Positions 34,893 to 36,107 of a stretch of DNA of 36,107 nucleotides are shown here, in pieces. The DNA is taken from positions 1 through 36,107 of the forward strand of contig CAISZN010000495.1 in NCBI GenBank assembly GCA_903889985.1, given 5' to 3'. Within the stretch, counting starts at the first letter, position 1. Every line of letters starts with the position of its first letter. Origin of the DNA: an uncultured Hyphomicrobiales bacterium (GTDB taxonomy: Bacteria; Pseudomonadota; Alphaproteobacteria; Rhizobiales; Beijerinckiaceae). The notes under the pieces are model-generated. The model saw only the letters and a list, made by a program, of their open reading frames with translations. It had not been told where the DNA came from and searched no databases. The position numbers and the translations under genes are program-made.

Positions 34893-35348
34893 ATGGTTTC
34901 GAAAAGCAGAAAGTCCTTGGCTGATCAGCAGTCCAATGGAGAACTTCCGGACCTCAGCTCCGACCAGTACCGTGCCATAGAGCAATTTCGCCATATGATC
35001 CGCAAGGTTCTGGCGGACAGCGAACAGGCATGCGCGGAACACGGGCTGACGACGCAGCGATTTCAGGCGCTTTTGACCATTCGCACCTTCGAAGCACCCG
35101 AAGGCCCCAGCGTTGGCGATCTTGCGGAACGGTTGCTGCTGAAGCACCATAGCGCCGTGGAACTCGTCGGCCGTCTCGAAGCGGCGGGCCTCGTCCTTCG
35201 GGTGAGCGATCCCGCCGATCGTCGGCGTGTTCTTCTGGCCCTTACAGACTTGGGGTCGGAACGCCTTAGGGTCCTGACCCGCATCCATCTTGAAGGCTTT
35301 GACGAAGCTCATAAATCCCTAGCCAATATTTCTCGGATCAGCAGATAG
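34893..35348 (+). CDS. MarR-family transcriptional regulator
   Basis: The 151-residue protein has the MarR fold: dimerisation helices at the start, then a winged helix-turn-helix with SVGDLAERLLLKHHSAVELVGRLEAAGLV and the wing with DPADRRRVLLALTDLG (about residues 70-125), the family's D-x-R-R signature. Such proteins bind palindromes as dimers and are released by small ligands. The ATG at 34893 has GGCGGA six bases upstream; a longer frame reaches to 34485 through the porin promoter and is unlikely. It is divergent from the porin and overlaps the convergent NYN gene by 30 bases at its end. Confidence 0.9.
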   Translation: MVSKSRKSLADQQSNGELPDLSSDQYRAIEQFRHMIRKVLADSEQACAEHGLTTQRFQALLTIRTFEAPEGPSVGDLAERLLLKHHSAVELVGRLEAAGLVLRVSDPADRRRVLLALTDLGSERLRVLTRIHLEGFDEAHKSLANISRISR

Positions 35349-35942
35349 GGGCCGACTGCTAGGGCGTTCGGTCCGTCTGCCGAAAGCCGGCGGCGCCCAG
35401 CTCCACGGCCGATGCAGGATTACTCCGCTGGCGAGTGATACTCTGGCGGAGAGACGATGATCCATAAGGTCAACTGCCGACAGGTCTGGTGCGATGATCG
35501 TCTTCTGCGGATAACGGCTGACGACATGTCGCTGCAGCGCAGACACCGTTGCGGGATCGGTCAGCACGAAGGCGGCGTCAAAGATGTCTGCTGCCGCATC
35601 GGCTGCGATGGTCAGTGCAAGGTCGGCTGCGAGCGCACGATCTGGATGATGTTCCCAACCATGACCACACCTCGTACATTCCATTGAGGAGACGATCTCA
35701 CTCCTCAGATGGAAGGAAACGCCCTCGGGGGTCAGCGCCGCCTGAAGCGAGCGGATCCGAGTTTCTGATTCCGGATCATCAGCATCAAATAGACCGAAGT
35801 AACATGCGTTGATCCCCGGCGCGGTCCCGACTGCCATAGACAGCGAGGCAACATCCAGCCAGTTCAGGGAAGCGTCGCAAGCATCGAAAGCCAGGCGACC
35901 GATCCAATTCCCATCGATGTAAAGACGTTTCCGAACTGCCAT
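35319..35942 (-). CDS. NYN/PIN-like domain protein with a CxxC motif
   Basis: The 207-residue protein begins MAVRKRLYIDGNW, where D10 and N12 fit the first NYN-domain motif (IDGxN). Mid-protein acidic residues (FDADD at 52-56; D107, with D115, D119 and D122) and LTDPATV (D129) fall where other acidic metal-binding residues sit, although the usual SGDxDF motif is reduced to LTD. NYN domains are PIN-like nucleases acting on RNA. Between them lies CTRCGHGWEHH (C89, C92, H94, H98, H99), which could bind zinc. The start at 35942 is chosen because it puts the first strand right at the N-terminus; a longer frame reaches 35975. The C-terminal 40 residues are Arg/Ser/Pro-rich. Whether it is still a nuclease is uncertain. 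Confidence 0.6.
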   Translation of the reverse strand: MAVRKRLYIDGNWIGRLAFDACDASLNWLDVASLSMAVGTAPGINACYFGLFDADDPESETRIRSLQAALTPEGVSFHLRSEIVSSMECTRCGHGWEHHPDRALAADLALTIAADAAADIFDAAFVLTDPATVSALQRHVVSRYPQKTIIAPDLSAVDLMDHRLSARVSLASGVILHRPWSWAPPAFGRRTERPSSRPLSADPRNIG

Positions 35943-36107
35943 GATGAAACTCAGGGTCCCGCTGATGCATCGCATTGCCCCAACTCTGCAGTGACAGCGC
36001 CGTGCGTGCTACACCTCAGGGGTAGATAACCAGGTTAGCTAAAGCCTAAGGCTCTCAGAAAATGGGCATTTTCCTGCCTAGACTGAGTTGCCTTCGGCGT
36101 TCTCTGC
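35943..36107. other. Window end without a recognisable gene
   Basis: No supported coding sequence is seen. A perfect seven-base inverted repeat with a two-base spacer lies at 36058-36073 (GAAAATG/CATTTTC); its role is unknown and the promoter of the NYN gene should lie here. Confidence 0.4.

Overview
This window looks like chromosomal DNA from a Gram-negative alphaproteobacterium, most likely of the order Hyphomicrobiales (Rhizobiales). The evidence is a Porin_2-type outer-membrane porin with the characteristic N-terminus, an alphaproteobacterial PhoP/PhoQ-like (FeuP/FeuQ-like) two-component pair, a large secreted protein of a kind common in that order, moderately high GC, and several genes that appear to start at TTG or GTG behind strong Shine-Dalgarno (SD) sequences. 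I cannot assign a genus. I saw no rRNA, tRNA, insertion sequence, prophage or CRISPR array.

Layout. (1) 1-240: the C-terminal end of a thiamine-diphosphate enzyme. (2) 369-6262, plus strand: a secreted class A acid phosphatase, a cytochrome b561, a TonB-dependent receptor and its own ExbB-ExbD-TonB energising set. PhoB-box-like repeats lie before the receptor, so phosphate control is a reasonable hypothesis. (3) 6408-12339, minus strand: a very large secreted repeat protein (PKD-like and RTX-like parts) with a hairpin touching its SD, then a terminator, then a response regulator and sensor kinase. (4) 12805-16472, minus strand: phosphoenolpyruvate carboxylase (ppc) followed by a PfkB-family sugar kinase. 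(5) 16985-28452, plus strand, divergent from ppc: a compact glycogen operon glgP-glgB-glgC-glgA-glgX/malQ, whose last gene fuses a GlgX-type debranching enzyme to a MalQ-type 4-alpha-glucanotransferase. (6) 28704-30437, plus strand: a periplasmic FrsA-like alpha/beta hydrolase and two small membrane proteins, separated by a region that can fold into nested stems. (7) 30549-32651: a SAM methyltransferase and a divergent MFS transporter. (8) 33140-35942: a porin with two tandem palindromes 21 bp apart in its promoter region, a divergent MarR-family regulator, and a NYN/PIN-like protein that overlaps the MarR gene tail to tail.

How the genes work together. The first block would release phosphate from organic phosphates and/or import a large substrate across the outer membrane using proton motive force. 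The central block places the anaplerotic PEP-to-oxaloacetate step back to back with glycogen synthesis (GlgC, GlgA, GlgB) and breakdown (GlgP, GlgX-MalQ), which makes it a carbon-storage node. The last block looks like a regulator-controlled outer-membrane permeability locus. No single gene here is clearly an undescribed system. The best leads are the candidate Pho-regulated TonB locus, the SD-occluding hairpin, the GlgX-MalQ fusion, the tandem operator before the porin and the unusual NYN protein with a CxxC motif.
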